64,000 bases of DNA, from assembly GCA_010015805.1 (NCBI GenBank), contig ML978137.1, positions 1 to 64,000 on the forward strand, written 5' to 3'. How positions within the stretch are numbered: the stretch's first letter is position 1; each line of letters opens with the position of its first letter. This DNA is from Rhizodiscina lignyota (Eukaryota; Ascomycota; Dothideomycetes; Aulographales; Rhizodiscinaceae). A program made the translations under genes and the position numbers. This document shows positions 46,363 to 57,246 of this stretch, one piece after another. Below the pieces are notes generated by a model that made no database searches, was not told where the DNA came from, and saw only the letters and a list, made by a program, of their open reading frames with translations.

Positions 46363-47693
46363 TCAATTTTCCCTGAGGACAGCCTCGATGACACTAAAAT
46401 TGCCACCATCGCAAGATATAATCTGCATAATCTCAAACCCTCCTTGGTCCAACAGTGAGCGCCATTGCATTTCCGCTCTCTCCTTACCTGCAATGGTCAT
46501 CATATTCATGTCCCGCAAACAGAAACCAGCGCTCGGGTTCCGATTTGGAAGTACAAGATCGCAGATGAGCAGCTTCGAATGAGAGTGTCCACGCATTGCC
46601 GGCTTCAAGTTTTCGAGAATCGCCAAGCAAGCGTTGTCTGGCCAGTCATGAAAAATCCACTTCAAGAGGTAGCTCGAGCCTTCATTTTGATTAGCAAGCG
46701 CTCCGTACGTTTAGAATTGACATTGAGCATCTACGCACCTTTGACTGGTTGCACTTCCTTGAAGAAGTCATACGGCATCAACTTCGCATCTGGCTCAGGC
46801 ACCACTGTCCCTGCTTCCAGCACACTCTTTAAATCTTGCAGCACGATCTTACCCTTCATCTCAGGATGATGCTTCAGCACTTCCTTCTCTACATTCCCTC
46901 TCCCACCTCCAACATCGACGTACATTATACCGTCTTCATTGGGCGTAAGCTTCTCGAACGGGTATGCGTCGACTAGAGCCTGTAATCCCAACAACCCCTG
47001 GATACTCATGGCCTCCTGTAGCAGCCTTCCGCGCCACGGGATTCTCTCGAAGATGTCCCATGCACTCTCGTCCTTCGCACCGTGTGCGAATGTGAACGGG
47101 CAATTCTTCCCATCTTCGGGACTCTTGAATCCGAACTCATTGAAGTAGTATCCCGCTGCTCCGGTCTGTGCATTCAGCATGTTATCGAAATTGTGCACGA
47201 TCCCTGCTTTTGTTGGCCCTTGATTGGCGAATCGCGAGAATTCCGTATGACCGTACGATAATGTGCCAGATGCCGACTCACTCTCGACAAGTATATTATA
47301 GGCGGCAAGGAGTCTCGCGATGCGAAGGACGAATTCTTCTTCCGCGTTGCATGCCTTTGCAATATCCGAGATGGTAATCACAGATCCATCTAGCGGTAAG
47401 GTATCCAAGAGCTTCATCTCAATGGCGATCCTTGCAGCAGCGTTCAAATGGGGTCGAAAAGTGAACTCCAGGAATCGTTGGGGCAGTGGCGTGGTATTCG
47501 CGGCGAGTTTTGCAGAAGTCGCCGAAATCTCCTGGAGCGCCGATAGTTTGTCTTCCGCTGATGCCGCATTCTGATATGTATTGAGAGAATTTTGAATACT
47601 TTTCGATAAGTCTGAAAGCAATTCGACTGGTGGATTGAATGGTGGAGGTCCTTGTCGTGCGGCGGGCTGACCTCCACTGTTTCGTTGTGCCAT
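46363..47693 (-). CDS. SAM-dependent O-methyltransferase (COMT type)
   Basis: Two exons (46739-47693 and 46363-46679, phase 1) give 423 residues. An N-terminal helical/winged-helix dimerisation domain precedes the Rossmann domain. SAM binding is seen at YVDVGGGRGNVEKEVLKHHP and LQDL, and the catalytic His in KWIFHDWPDN, which deprotonates the phenolic hydroxyl. Fungal enzymes of this class methylate polyketides, flavonoid-like phenols and other secondary products. The closest window partner in chemistry is the tyrosinase, also acting on phenols. The first 75 residues contain a low-complexity GGQPAARQGPPPF stretch. Confidence 0.9.
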
Positions 47694-49151
47694 CGTCGAC
47701 GTGGCGCTCTTCCTCCTGCAGGAGTTGCTGCGACCAACAGCACAAATTCAATTCGAACGTGGGGATACCGATAATTTTCAGGGAATTTGGAGACGGATTA
47801 AATATGTATGTTTTACTCTTATCAATTCAACGATGCGCACTTTGCAGATATTTCAAGGAGAATGATAGCAAAAGAGTTGAATGAGATTAAGGTCAGATAG
47901 GAAAAACCCTAGCGAACAATCTCTAAGATGTCTTTACCTTCTTATATCCTCCCCTCAATCGTCGCAATTAACATCACTCCGTTTGACTCTAGTGCGCATT
48001 AGACGCCCAATCCAATGACGTCTAGCGAAGTTCCGAGCATCCCCGCCAACTTTAACGCCGATCCACCAACTCCTAACGCCTCCTTAACCTACTAAGTCGG
48101 AGTAGCTGGCGACTCTTTTCAAGAGAGTGGCCCAAACTGGAATACGAAACACTCATGACTGTTCGAAGTCCCTTACGTACGTATGTGCCAAAAAAATATA
48201 TATATAATATGGCAGCCTGAAAAGATGGATGACTCTCGCAATACGTCAAAGCGGAGCTGAACGGATACTCTATCGCTTGCGACACAGGCGTTACTCTTAG
48301 GCAGTCACGAACTTAATCAAGAATTTGTGAAGACCTCTTGCTTTCACGGGTTGGTTTGTATAGGCTTCAATCTCGCGGAGTTCATGAGCGCTTTACCTTT
48401 ATTTTCGAATAGTTGATGCATCGATTCCCCAAATTTTCGAGCTATCAGTTATACTTTTCCATTGCCCTCTGCACTCTAGCAGAACCGAGCATCACAAAAT
48501 ATGCTAATGGACATCTCCTCATAGCACGTATTGTACGAGGTGCTTGCGATCCAAGCGCTCCATTAGACCTCACCACTATAGAATTACGACAATATACCGC
48601 TCAACAGAACACATACCTTCGTCACGACTGGCACTGTGCTAAAAGCGGCCGCTAACTATATAAAGGAAATAATTGATACCTCTCTCCGTTCTGAAAGCTT
48701 GAGTGTTGTTAAAATGTGGATCTATTAGCCAGTCCAAAGCCGTGCACTTTTAGCGTAATGTCAGTTGTGACGAAAGGTACGGTATCGGCATCGCTTGCTA
48801 TTGTAGTTGCTATTGTAGTCGTTACTGAGTCTAGCTTGCTATTGTAGGTCGTTGTTGAATCTACTTGTCTAGCAACCAAACAGGCGTGAAGAATATATGA
48901 TTTAGACTCTGTGTTTCCATCGTGCTATTGTCACGTCGATCGACTATTGTGTGTCAAAGAGCAAGTGTTCAAGACAGGAATCTCACTATAAAAACTAGTC
49001 CATCCATACTCTTCCTCACTTCTTTCATTATATCACGGGCTACACACCACGCACCACAAGCATCATCGTGAATGCACTTGTGCCAGTCCTATATACAACT
49101 TCTCACAGCTACATCCTTTGAAACATCACCCTATAATCACCATCCAGGCAT
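47694..49151. other. Intergenic with tandem repeat and AT microsatellite
   Basis: About 1.46 kb with no supported gene. An (AT)n stretch lies at 48188-48205. At 48791-48868 the unit GCTTGCTATTGTAG with trailing TCGTT...GAATCTA recurs as an imperfect repeat of about 30 bases, with a third partial copy of TTGCTATTGTAG. The right end should hold the promoter of the coiled-coil gene. Confidence 0.5.
48791..48868. repeat. Imperfect tandem repeat, unit about 30 bases
   Basis: Three copies of GCTATTGTAG occur, two of them followed by a diverged arm (GTCGTTACTGAGTCTA and GTCGTTGTTGAATCTA). It is local and not recognised as part of a known element. Confidence 0.55.
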
Positions 49152-51405
49152 ATGCCCGATACCAAGAGCAAGAATCGATTGCTCACCGCTATACGAAATA
49201 CCTTTACCGAAATCAAGAACGACGTCAAGAAGGCGGTAGGGAAGATGTCTCGTAACCAGAACAAGAAGTCGCGCTGTGCGAAGCGCAAGGCCGAAAAGGC
49301 GAGGATTAAAGATACCGAAAGGACAATGTAAGGGAATTCCCTAGCTTGTCTCGTCGCTGCCTGTACTGATCCATGAACTGCAGTACCAACCTCGACTACC
49401 TGGACACTGTATCAGTACCAGAGCATACCCGAAATGATGAGCCTCAGAAGGACGCTGATAGCGGGGTCAACACACCTCCTCTAGAGCACTCAGAGAACCA
49501 CGTCGCGTAAGTATCTCAACAAATGCGGAGAGTTTCTCACAATGTGCTAACGAAGCTTCCACGCCATACAGTCCGAAGCAGAACCAAATCTTGAAGCCAA
49601 AGGAAAACAACGTCCGTTACTCCAAGAAAGTTGAATAGAGGCCGAAGCCTGTCCCAGGTAGTGAGGAGCAGCACAGCACTTCTAATGACCACAAGAAGAA
49701 AATTGCACAGCCTACACAATACCACTTGACAAATCTGCAGCCTGAGTCAATCCACCATATCCCGCAGACGGTTGACGATGATCATGAGGAAGAGCGCAAG
49801 AAGCAAGCCATATTTGCAGCGCGTCGAGCTGAGCTTGAGCTGATTGTTGCAAAGCACGAAGAGGCAAAGAAGACAGCGAAGCTTGAGGCTGCCCGCCAGG
49901 AGAAAGAACACAACGCCGAGAATTTTCGTCACGAGGCCGAACTACAAGCAGAAAAGCAGGGCCTACTCGGTGGAGCAACATCTGGCAAAGCCCTCTTCGA
50001 TGAAATGGATCTGGAGGCGGAAAATATCAAGATGCTCCCAAACCGACACCCCTCGAGCGGTAGGAGGAGCTCCAAGGGTAGTCCTCGTCGCGTTGTCTCC
50101 ACGGCACATTCTGATATCGATTTCCCAACATCTTTCCAATCTATGGTCGACTTGAACTTCTCCAGCTGGAACAATGCCCTCAAGCAGGTTGTGACGACTC
50201 CGGCGTCTGCTTCAGAGTCCTCTTCCGACAACATGGAGAATACAGCACATTCTGACACCACGACGCTGTCACCTCCTGTTATTCCTTCAGCTATGAAAGA
50301 GATTGATAGTCAAATCTCCGAAGCTGAAGGCCAAGCAATCACGCCCATACCCGTTACTGGGCATGCTAGTTCCCAGGTCGACGAGGATCACTCTCAGAAT
50401 GCGCAAGATGCTGAAGAACATGATATGGAAGCCCATGGAGATGCAGCGGCAGTGGATTCCCATGGCGCTCAGTCGACCCTTGACAACGAGTTTGAAGTAG
50501 AGTCGTCGTCATCTAGCTCATATTCAAAATCAACTGCTGGTGAGCAGGTCGAAGAGCAAGAAGACTCTGACGATACTACTTTGACGCTCGCAAATGGTAT
50601 TACCGGCAAGAATGACCTTCCGAAGCGCGCTACGAAGATCCAAGATCAGGGGCCTATCCAGGAAACTGACGTGGTAGAAGAAATCTCGAAAACGGCCCTG
50701 CATGGCAATGAGCTGCCAAACGTTGAGCATGCGCCTGAAGAGACTCGACCTGGCGACTCTGATGGGCAGACTTTTCCAGCTAATGGGGACATTTTGGAAG
50801 GCCACGACAACAATGGCCGCGTTGACAATGACAGCTCGACCAATGAGGGCAAAGCAACTGCTGAAGCGCACAAAGAGCACAAAGAGCACAAAGAAGAAGA
50901 TGGCACTCACTCGGCCCACTCTTCTACTGCTATTTCAGCTGCAGCTGATTCCGCCAGGAACAATGCTCTGAAGACAAAAGCGATCAAGAACTCTCGAGAG
51001 ATGTCATCAGCTACAGCAGCAAACCTGGGAACCATGACAAATTCGACAGCGAAACTCCGTGCTGCGTTGCAGATGATTGATTTGGAGGCACGCGAGCATG
51101 AACAAGCAGCTCAGAACGACCTCCGGGCCGCGCAGGAGCAGTTGAGAGCAGCTAGGACTTTGCGTGCGGGGCGCATTGCGATTATGAAGACCATGGGTAT
51201 CGATTCTGCCGAGCCACCGCGTACTCAGGAGTCCGCTGCTGGAAACTCGTCGGCGACGGCACCGCAGGAGTCCGATTCTCAAGCTGTCGTAAATGTTGAC
51301 TTGATGCTGACTCTTCTCGGTTTTGTGAAAGGAGGAGAAATGCCGATTGGGGATGCCATGGAATCTCTGCAGCAGATGCGCGGTGGTAACTACGGTCCTA
51401 TGTAG
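49152..51405 (+). CDS. Unknown coiled-coil, low-complexity protein; frame interrupted by one TAG
   Basis: Exons 49152-49327 and 49384-49506 and a third from 49572 keep one frame, with good GT/AG introns. The third exon meets a TAG at 49636-49638, after which the same frame stays open to 51405. A 42-base segment (49616-49657, donor GTTACT, acceptor CCCAG) could be spliced out in frame, removing the TAG and giving 696 residues. Otherwise the first protein ends after about 120 residues. The basic N-terminus (KSRCAKRKAEKARIK) looks nuclear. Then come a charged coiled coil (ERKKQAIFAARRAELELI), a long acidic Ser-rich part with KEHKEHKEE repeats, and a helical segment near the end (LRAAQEQLRAARTL). 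Family not recognised. Confidence 0.55.
50872..50898 (+). repeat. Nine-base coding tandem repeat
   Basis: Three copies of the unit AAAGAGCAC/CACAAAGAG encode KEHKEHKE inside the coiled-coil gene. A likely site of length variation between strains. Confidence 0.5.
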
Positions 51406-51876
51406 GGACCCTGATTCTCTCGGCGAAACCTCTTCATTTCATGATGTTTCCATTGTTTTTCGACACCATTCAGTTGCGGTGTGCTTTGGCCACCAAATAG
51501 TTCATGTTTGGTTCGTTTCGAAGGCGAATATGAGGCGCATTCTGCTTGAAGTTCTGCAATGCAATTGTCTTTTTGGTTTCAATCGTGAGGGAAAATGTGA
51601 GTCACAGGCAAAATGGGATCTTACGCGCAGAAAGATCTATTCGGTGGTGGTTGTAGCTTCATTTCGTTTATCGAAGAGTATCGTATCGTCCGCCTGGCGG
51701 CCTGATACTCCATAGAGATAATTTTAAGCCCATTTTGCTCAATAATTAATCTGTTTGTATGTTTAATTATGGTCAAGTTCGTACATCTCTTCCGAAAGCG
51801 CAGTGGGTGAAGAGTCGGACGCGAAATAGACCCCTTCAGCCAGCTTAACCTCTCGATGTTATTGTTGATCATTATC
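51406..51876. other. Convergent 3' region
   Basis: About 470 bases between two converging stop codons, AT-rich around 51715-51770. No gene seen. Confidence 0.5.
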
Positions 51877-53361
51877 CTAGCTTTCCTGCCTGAACAGCCA
51901 GGTATTAAACTGCACCGTATCCAGACCCTCCGGTATCGAATTCCTCGTCGTTCGCCACTTCCTAGAATATGCTTCAAAGCTACTATGATCTGCTGGTTTC
52001 AACGCAAGAGACTTCACTCTCAGCGTCTCGGGGCTGTCCTCACCTTCACAGATGACCCTGGCTTTATGCGCTCTTTCTGCAAATGTACTCGCCCGCGCTT
52101 GATCCCCATGCGCGATACTGATCTGGAAAGCGTCGTAGTAGAGCCTGGCATTCAATGCCCCAGCACAGCCGTCGAATTCCTGCTCCAGGACTTGAAGCAG
52201 CGAGTAGCAGTCCCTCAGGCTGTCATGTGGGCTGCTCATCATGCGCAAGGGATTCCCGATGGCTTCGTCGAGGCTCTGGATCTGTGTGCGCCGGTTGTCG
52301 CTGGCTTGGAGCAAGGAGGGGCGAAGAGTACAACCGCTGCAGGTGCAGAAGAAACCGAAGGCTTCTTTCAGGAAGGCCTGTCGTGTACTTGACGAGCCTC
52401 CATGATCGTATGAAATTGTGATCTCTGCTCCGCTTTTGATTGTTCGGATCGCGTGGATGGTTTCGTGTTCTTCGTTGCTGTTCCAGCTGTTGTGAGCGTT
52501 CGGGATGCAGCTGTGGTTGATGAAGCACACTGTTGGGTAGACGCCGCCGATGGGCGACCTGGATCCACACGGCAGAGCATTCGTCTTGAAGATGCCGCTA
52601 AATGGATACTTTCCTGGGAAGTTGTTGTGAAGGCTCAGGAACTGGCGCTGCGACGATTTCGACATGGCTTTCAGCTTCGCCACGAGGAACGTTTCCAACT
52701 CTTCGCGTGACTTGGCTCGGACTGTGAGAAGCGGCTTCTCACACAGGATGCGGGTGCCACTGGATATGTTGAAGCGGGCGACGAGGCCTTTACCTCTCCC
52801 AGGGATGTCTTTAATTTCGAAGAGCGGGATCTCGAGTTCCTTGAGGGGATCGGTGCCGTCGATGAAATGAGCGATACTGGTGGGCATCTCGGATCCGTCT
52901 AGCTGTGCGTGGGTTTTAAGCGTTATCGAGGAGCAGCAACGGTGGGCAAGAAGGGCATGACGAACCTGCTCATAAGACCTAATTGATTCATGGACTTTTC
53001 TCCAGTCATAGATACCAAATTGGTCGGCGCCCTCGTTCCAGTACTTAACGCGGGAACCGAAATGGACCCGTGCAACACGTGTAACAGTATAAATATAGCG
53101 TTCTACTCCTGAGGCCGTTGCGATTGCCCCTGAGACCTTCGAACTAAAACGCAGAAATTTGTGGCCCTCAAAGGGAAGCTTGGGATGTTCGCCTGCTTTG
53201 AAGTTGATGTAATTCGGTTTTATCTCGACCTGGATATCATCTTTGTAATATTCTTTGATGAAGTCGATAAATCGTCCCCAGTTGTGTCTGTCAACGACCC
53301 CTTTAGACAGAGGAGGATCCATATCGAACCCGGCGTCAATTCCCATAGCTGCACTTTGCAA
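51877..53361 (-). CDS. SET-domain protein with an unknown N-terminal domain
   Basis: A single exon encodes 494 residues; ATG at residue 6 (MGIDAG) is an alternative start. The SET part spans about residues 185-345, beginning PLFEIKDIPGRGKGLVA, with the hallmark FINHSCIPNAHNSWN and GAEITISYDHGG, then a post-SET-like CTCSGC. This pattern fits fungal SMYD-like methyltransferases without a complete MYND finger. The first 180 residues form a separate unit (DRHNWGRFIDFIKEYY, KYWNEGADQFGIYDWRK) that I do not recognise. The C-terminal 100 residues are helical (ARLYYDAFQISIAHGD), like the TPR-type tail of SMYD proteins. The substrate is unknown. Confidence 0.8.
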   Translation of the reverse strand: MQSAAMGIDAGFDMDPPLSKGVVDRHNWGRFIDFIKEYYKDDIQVEIKPNYINFKAGEHPKLPFEGHKFLRFSSKVSGAIATASGVERYIYTVTRVARVHFGSRVKYWNEGADQFGIYDWRKVHESIRSYEQVRHALLAHRCCSSITLKTHAQLDGSEMPTSIAHFIDGTDPLKELEIPLFEIKDIPGRGKGLVARFNISSGTRILCEKPLLTVRAKSREELETFLVAKLKAMSKSSQRQFLSLHNNFPGKYPFSGIFKTNALPCGSRSPIGGVYPTVCFINHSCIPNAHNSWNSNEEHETIHAIRTIKSGAEITISYDHGGSSSTRQAFLKEAFGFFCTCSGCTLRPSLLQASDNRRTQIQSLDEAIGNPLRMMSSPHDSLRDCYSLLQVLEQEFDGCAGALNARLYYDAFQISIAHGDQARASTFAERAHKARVICEGEDSPETLRVKSLALKPADHSSFEAYSRKWRTTRNSIPEGLDTVQFNTWLFRQES

Positions 53362-54437
53362 TTGAAATCACGCAAGCAGAAGTAACTGGTTGAAGTCTGA
53401 TGAGATCGTCAGTGCGAGAAAACATGCGAGAGGCGGTGAGTTGATAATGTATTGTGTCTAACTAATTTATGTCGTGTAACAGCAACTCAACCAATGACTC
53501 AATGACACAAAGCTAGCTGTAATGTAGGCTTCAGTCTCGTGATGATCAGTTTCCAAGCAAGAAGGCTGCGGCTCTTACGCCCTCATCAGTGTCCCCTAAA
53601 ACGATGGAGGCGGACGTGGCCGGCTAATTATACCATTGGCATGGTGTTCACGGCGAGGCACAACGACGGGCACAGCGACAACGGGAACAGCCACCGCGAG
53701 GTATGACAAGCGCAGTGCGACACCAACGGTCGGCCTCTAATTATCTCTATTTGCCTGTCTGCTCGACCATTGCGCCGAAAGTGCGACGAAGACCAACCCT
53801 CTCAGGATTAATGATACAGCAACAGGAAGCGAAGCTCGTGCGAGCTTGCCTCAGACCGATCCAAAGCTCCATCCTTTGTGCGGCAGTCTCATAAAGATAG
53901 CCGTAATTTAGTAGAAGAGTATATTCAAAACGACTTTTAATAATATAAACGAAACGATTAATAGTACGATCTAAAGCGTGAGATTTTCCTAGTACGGAGT
54001 AGTACTCTATAGATAAATAGGCGAAAAATAGTACTAAATTAGTTAAGACTCTATAGACTTAGGGTGGGGAGAGAATTAAGGTACCTAAACCGTGAATCCA
54101 TCTCGCTGTATAGGGATTCTCGTTGCGTAGGGACGTCTATTACTATTTACAATTGAACGGAGATACGATACAGCCACACTGGGTTTGAATTTAGTTGACA
54201 AAGCCCAAACTTCATGCTTGTGGTAGATAGAGACAATACAGGAATCATGTAGATCAAAGTGCCTTATCACCCCTGTTTTTCGTCGACATGCATTTCCTGA
54301 GCTGATGGCACTCCCTGAGGCGATGGCAATTCGACAGGCTCTGGAATGTCTCCTTCCATTTCGTACTTTTTCTGGACTGTTGAGTTCAGACACTGTCTTC
54401 GGCTGTCAGGCATCGTTAGCAGCCACCCTTAAGCTTT
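53362..54437. other. Intergenic with an AT-rich island
   Basis: About 1.08 kb. Bases 53890-54090 are markedly AT- and TA-rich (TAATATAAACG, TAGTACTCTATAGATAAATAG), unlike the flanks. No gene seen; see findings. Confidence 0.5.
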
Positions 54438-56102
54438 CTAGATGAATTCCATCGTCTTGCTAACCTGATGTAACTCCTGCACGGCTGCCGAGTCGAGTTC
54501 AGAACGTGGTTCCAGATCGGTCTTCAGTGCTCGCGCAGTTTGTGTTCCATCCAGCTCGGGCTTATCACCAAAGCCTTGTGTGTCTTTTTTCCTGGCTTGC
54601 CTGCGTTTTCGCAGCCAGAATACGACGAGGGCAAGGAAAAGTGCTGCACCGACAACACCTCCAACTACACCACCTGTGATTGCGCCGGTATGATTGCTGC
54701 CAGTATGATTGCCGATGGTATGGTTGCCGGTGGTGTTGTGGCCGCTTGAGACGTTCCGAGCATCGCAAATCGGGACCAAGTCCTGACCAGGTATACCATC
54801 GGTATAGATAGGGTATAAAATCAATTGGTTCCGAGAGAAATCTAACACCGCGTAGTTCATACTGAAATAAGGCCTCCCCCAAAACGCCTGAGGGAGCGAC
54901 CTCGTGTCATTACCAGCTAGTGCTATATAAGTATCTTGATTCTCGATCACGGAACCGTTTTCAGATAGTGACACCAACGGCGCAAAGAGTTCTTCATTTG
55001 GGATAACTGTTGTGTATCCGTTTGAAAGAGTGACGGTAAGATTTCCTGGTGGACGTGCTGGATAGACAATACGACCGGCTGTTCCATTGTAAGTTCCATT
55101 GGTTGCCTTTAGCAAGCCTTCGAAAGGTGCTTGGAAGAGCTGGAGGTCGGGCTGAGTGAGTTCGGGAAACATCGAAAACGTTTCATTGAAGTCTTTCAAC
55201 AGGTTGACAGATCCGCTCAAATCATTATAAGTGAGGGTCGTTATATTGATACAGTTCGAACAATCGGTGTTGAAGCTGATCGTGGTTGACGTATTCCCGG
55301 AAACCAAACTACCGTCGTACCCGCCTAACACTAGTGAAGAACTGGGAGCGTTTTGCGGTAGGACGCCCTGGGGAGTGCCTCGGCTTCCAGGCCAGTATCC
55401 AACAACATGAGAAATAACTTGGCCCGTTGCTACTAGGGACTTGAACATGACTGAATCGCTGGTTAGAGGAAAGGTGTTGGTCGCTTTGACTTATTGTTAA
55501 CAAACTGTAACTCTCTTTCGAGGATACTACTAACCAAAAGCGTCCGAGTTATTTTGGGTTATGATTGGGCAACCCTCGAGCTTAAACTGATCGCCAACCT
55601 GAAGTGTGTCATATCCGAGGGTAAACTCGGGTGTATCAACTTGTGTGTCAGAACCGTTCCAGGTCGTGGGTGGTTTGGCTACACTGAATGTAGAGGACTT
55701 GGCCCAGTTATAAAGACCGAGGTCGTTGAGACCGAGTGGAAACGGATATTGGGACTGATTTATTGGGACATTGTCGTTTATCACTATGACATCGTCGTAA
55801 CTCGACCTTACGAATAGGTGGACTGCTTGACCCGGAGTTCCAATATCAATTTGAATAGCTCTTGCAAGCCCACTAGCCGTACCCCCGACCCATATATCAA
55901 CCATCTCAAGAGCCAAGGGGTTCGAAGAGCTGTTGCAGTCCATCGTGGCCGGATAATCTATGCAAATGGGAAGTCGAGGCAACAAGAGAGTGACTGAGAG
56001 TGACTGAGTAAGAGGAGAGAAGGAGAGGCCCGGGAAGTTCAAGACATTTCGTCCCGCTAGACACGGCCAACGCAGTGCATATGAATGTGTAGCGGGACGC
56101 AT
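54438..56102 (-). CDS. Membrane-anchored aspartic-protease-like protein, probably inactive
   Basis: Two exons (55535-56102 and 54438-55450, phase 1 across an 84-base intron) give 526 residues. The pepsin fold is recognisable from IDIGTPGQAVHLFV, SSLVLGGYDGSLV and the late AVLDFSRNQLILYPI. The first catalytic motif DTGSS is not there; the aligned segment reads LFVRSSYDD. The second catalytic D-[ST]-G was also not found. A single span (about 445-465, GVVGGVVGAALFLALVVFW) and a basic cytosolic tail follow an NHT-repeat stalk (HNTTGNHTIGNHTGSNHTG). It may be a surface receptor-like pseudo-protease. The start is uncertain, since a good signal peptide is not obvious before residue 30. Confidence 0.75.
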
Positions 56103-57246
56103 TTACAACAAACCGCAGATGTGCCTGATTTCACCAGGCAGGATTATGGCTCTTCCAATGGACTGGTAGCGCTCGTCTAACCTTGAACTGACGTGAGATT
56201 TAGCTGCAACCGATCAAAATATTTGGTGCCCTGGAGACTCTCTTACTTTCACTGATTCTCTATGAAAGCTTCGTAGAATACAAAGGTATCATTTACCTCA
56301 CGGATTGCCTTGATCCCAATGTATAAAATTAGATTAAAAGATTTCTGGTCTTCACTTCTGATGATAGTAAGGCTTAAAGCTCAAGCTTGAAACGAACTAG
56401 AAATGGGTAAGGCCGAGAGCATGCACGACTTTTGCCGCATTTGAACATTCTGCGAAGTTGGCGTGTGAGCACTTCCCCTGCACTGCCATGCGGAGGCCCG
56501 AGGAACCTTGACACCGCGGCGGGTGGCCCACAACCAAGAGATGCCTGGAGAGGTTATTAGGTCTGTGGCACTTCGAAGTTCGATCAAATGAACCGAGTCG
56601 TGCTTGGGACCTTGCTATATGGTAAGGGGTCCGTAGCAGCCACTTCCCAGTAAAGCTTACCGCAGTAAAGAGCATTACCTTAGATTAGTAAGGTAACGCC
56701 CATCCCTCAGCCGCACAATGTGCTGTACGACGTATTCCCGGTCGACGCATGGCTGGTGAGCATGATGCTTCTGATCTTGCAGCTCTTATCAACTCCTCTA
56801 GACCGAAGTATTGTCGGAGCACGAATGACCAATGTGAGTTGATTGGGGAAGGAAGTTCTCAAGGAGAAGTGAACGGTTATATACAGGGGCGCTAAGACGC
56901 ACTGATCACCTCCTGACAAGTATGAATCTAGATCATGAGAGCCTTGCTCTTCGTAGTTTGTCATTACGACAGGCGCGTCAAGCCCTACGATACTCAGTCC
57001 TGAACAGTATCTTCATCCTCATCGATTCCCGCTGTCTTCTTGTCTACTTCGTACGGCATTCGGCACCCACCGCCCCACCGCTTCTGCTTCAATCCACTTG
57101 GTGAAAATTTCAGGAACTAGGCTTGCAATATTCTATATTCATTATTTCACGCTAAGATGAAAACGCCCTATATTTCCACAAATGAAGTCAAATGGCCATC
57201 CCCATGATTACCGCCGACGATACATTGAGATCGGCGTGCGAAACTA
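56103..57246. other. Intergenic with a perfect hairpin
   Basis: About 1.14 kb with no supported gene. It holds the inverted repeat at 56675-56696 listed separately. Confidence 0.5.
56675..56696. repeat. Perfect inverted repeat, 8-base arms, 6-base loop
   Basis: TTACCTTA at 56675-56682 pairs with TAAGGTAA at 56689-56696 around GATTAG. It could be a dimeric-factor binding site, a terminator hairpin or the relic of a small inverted-repeat element. The arms are seen; the role is unknown. Confidence 0.5.
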
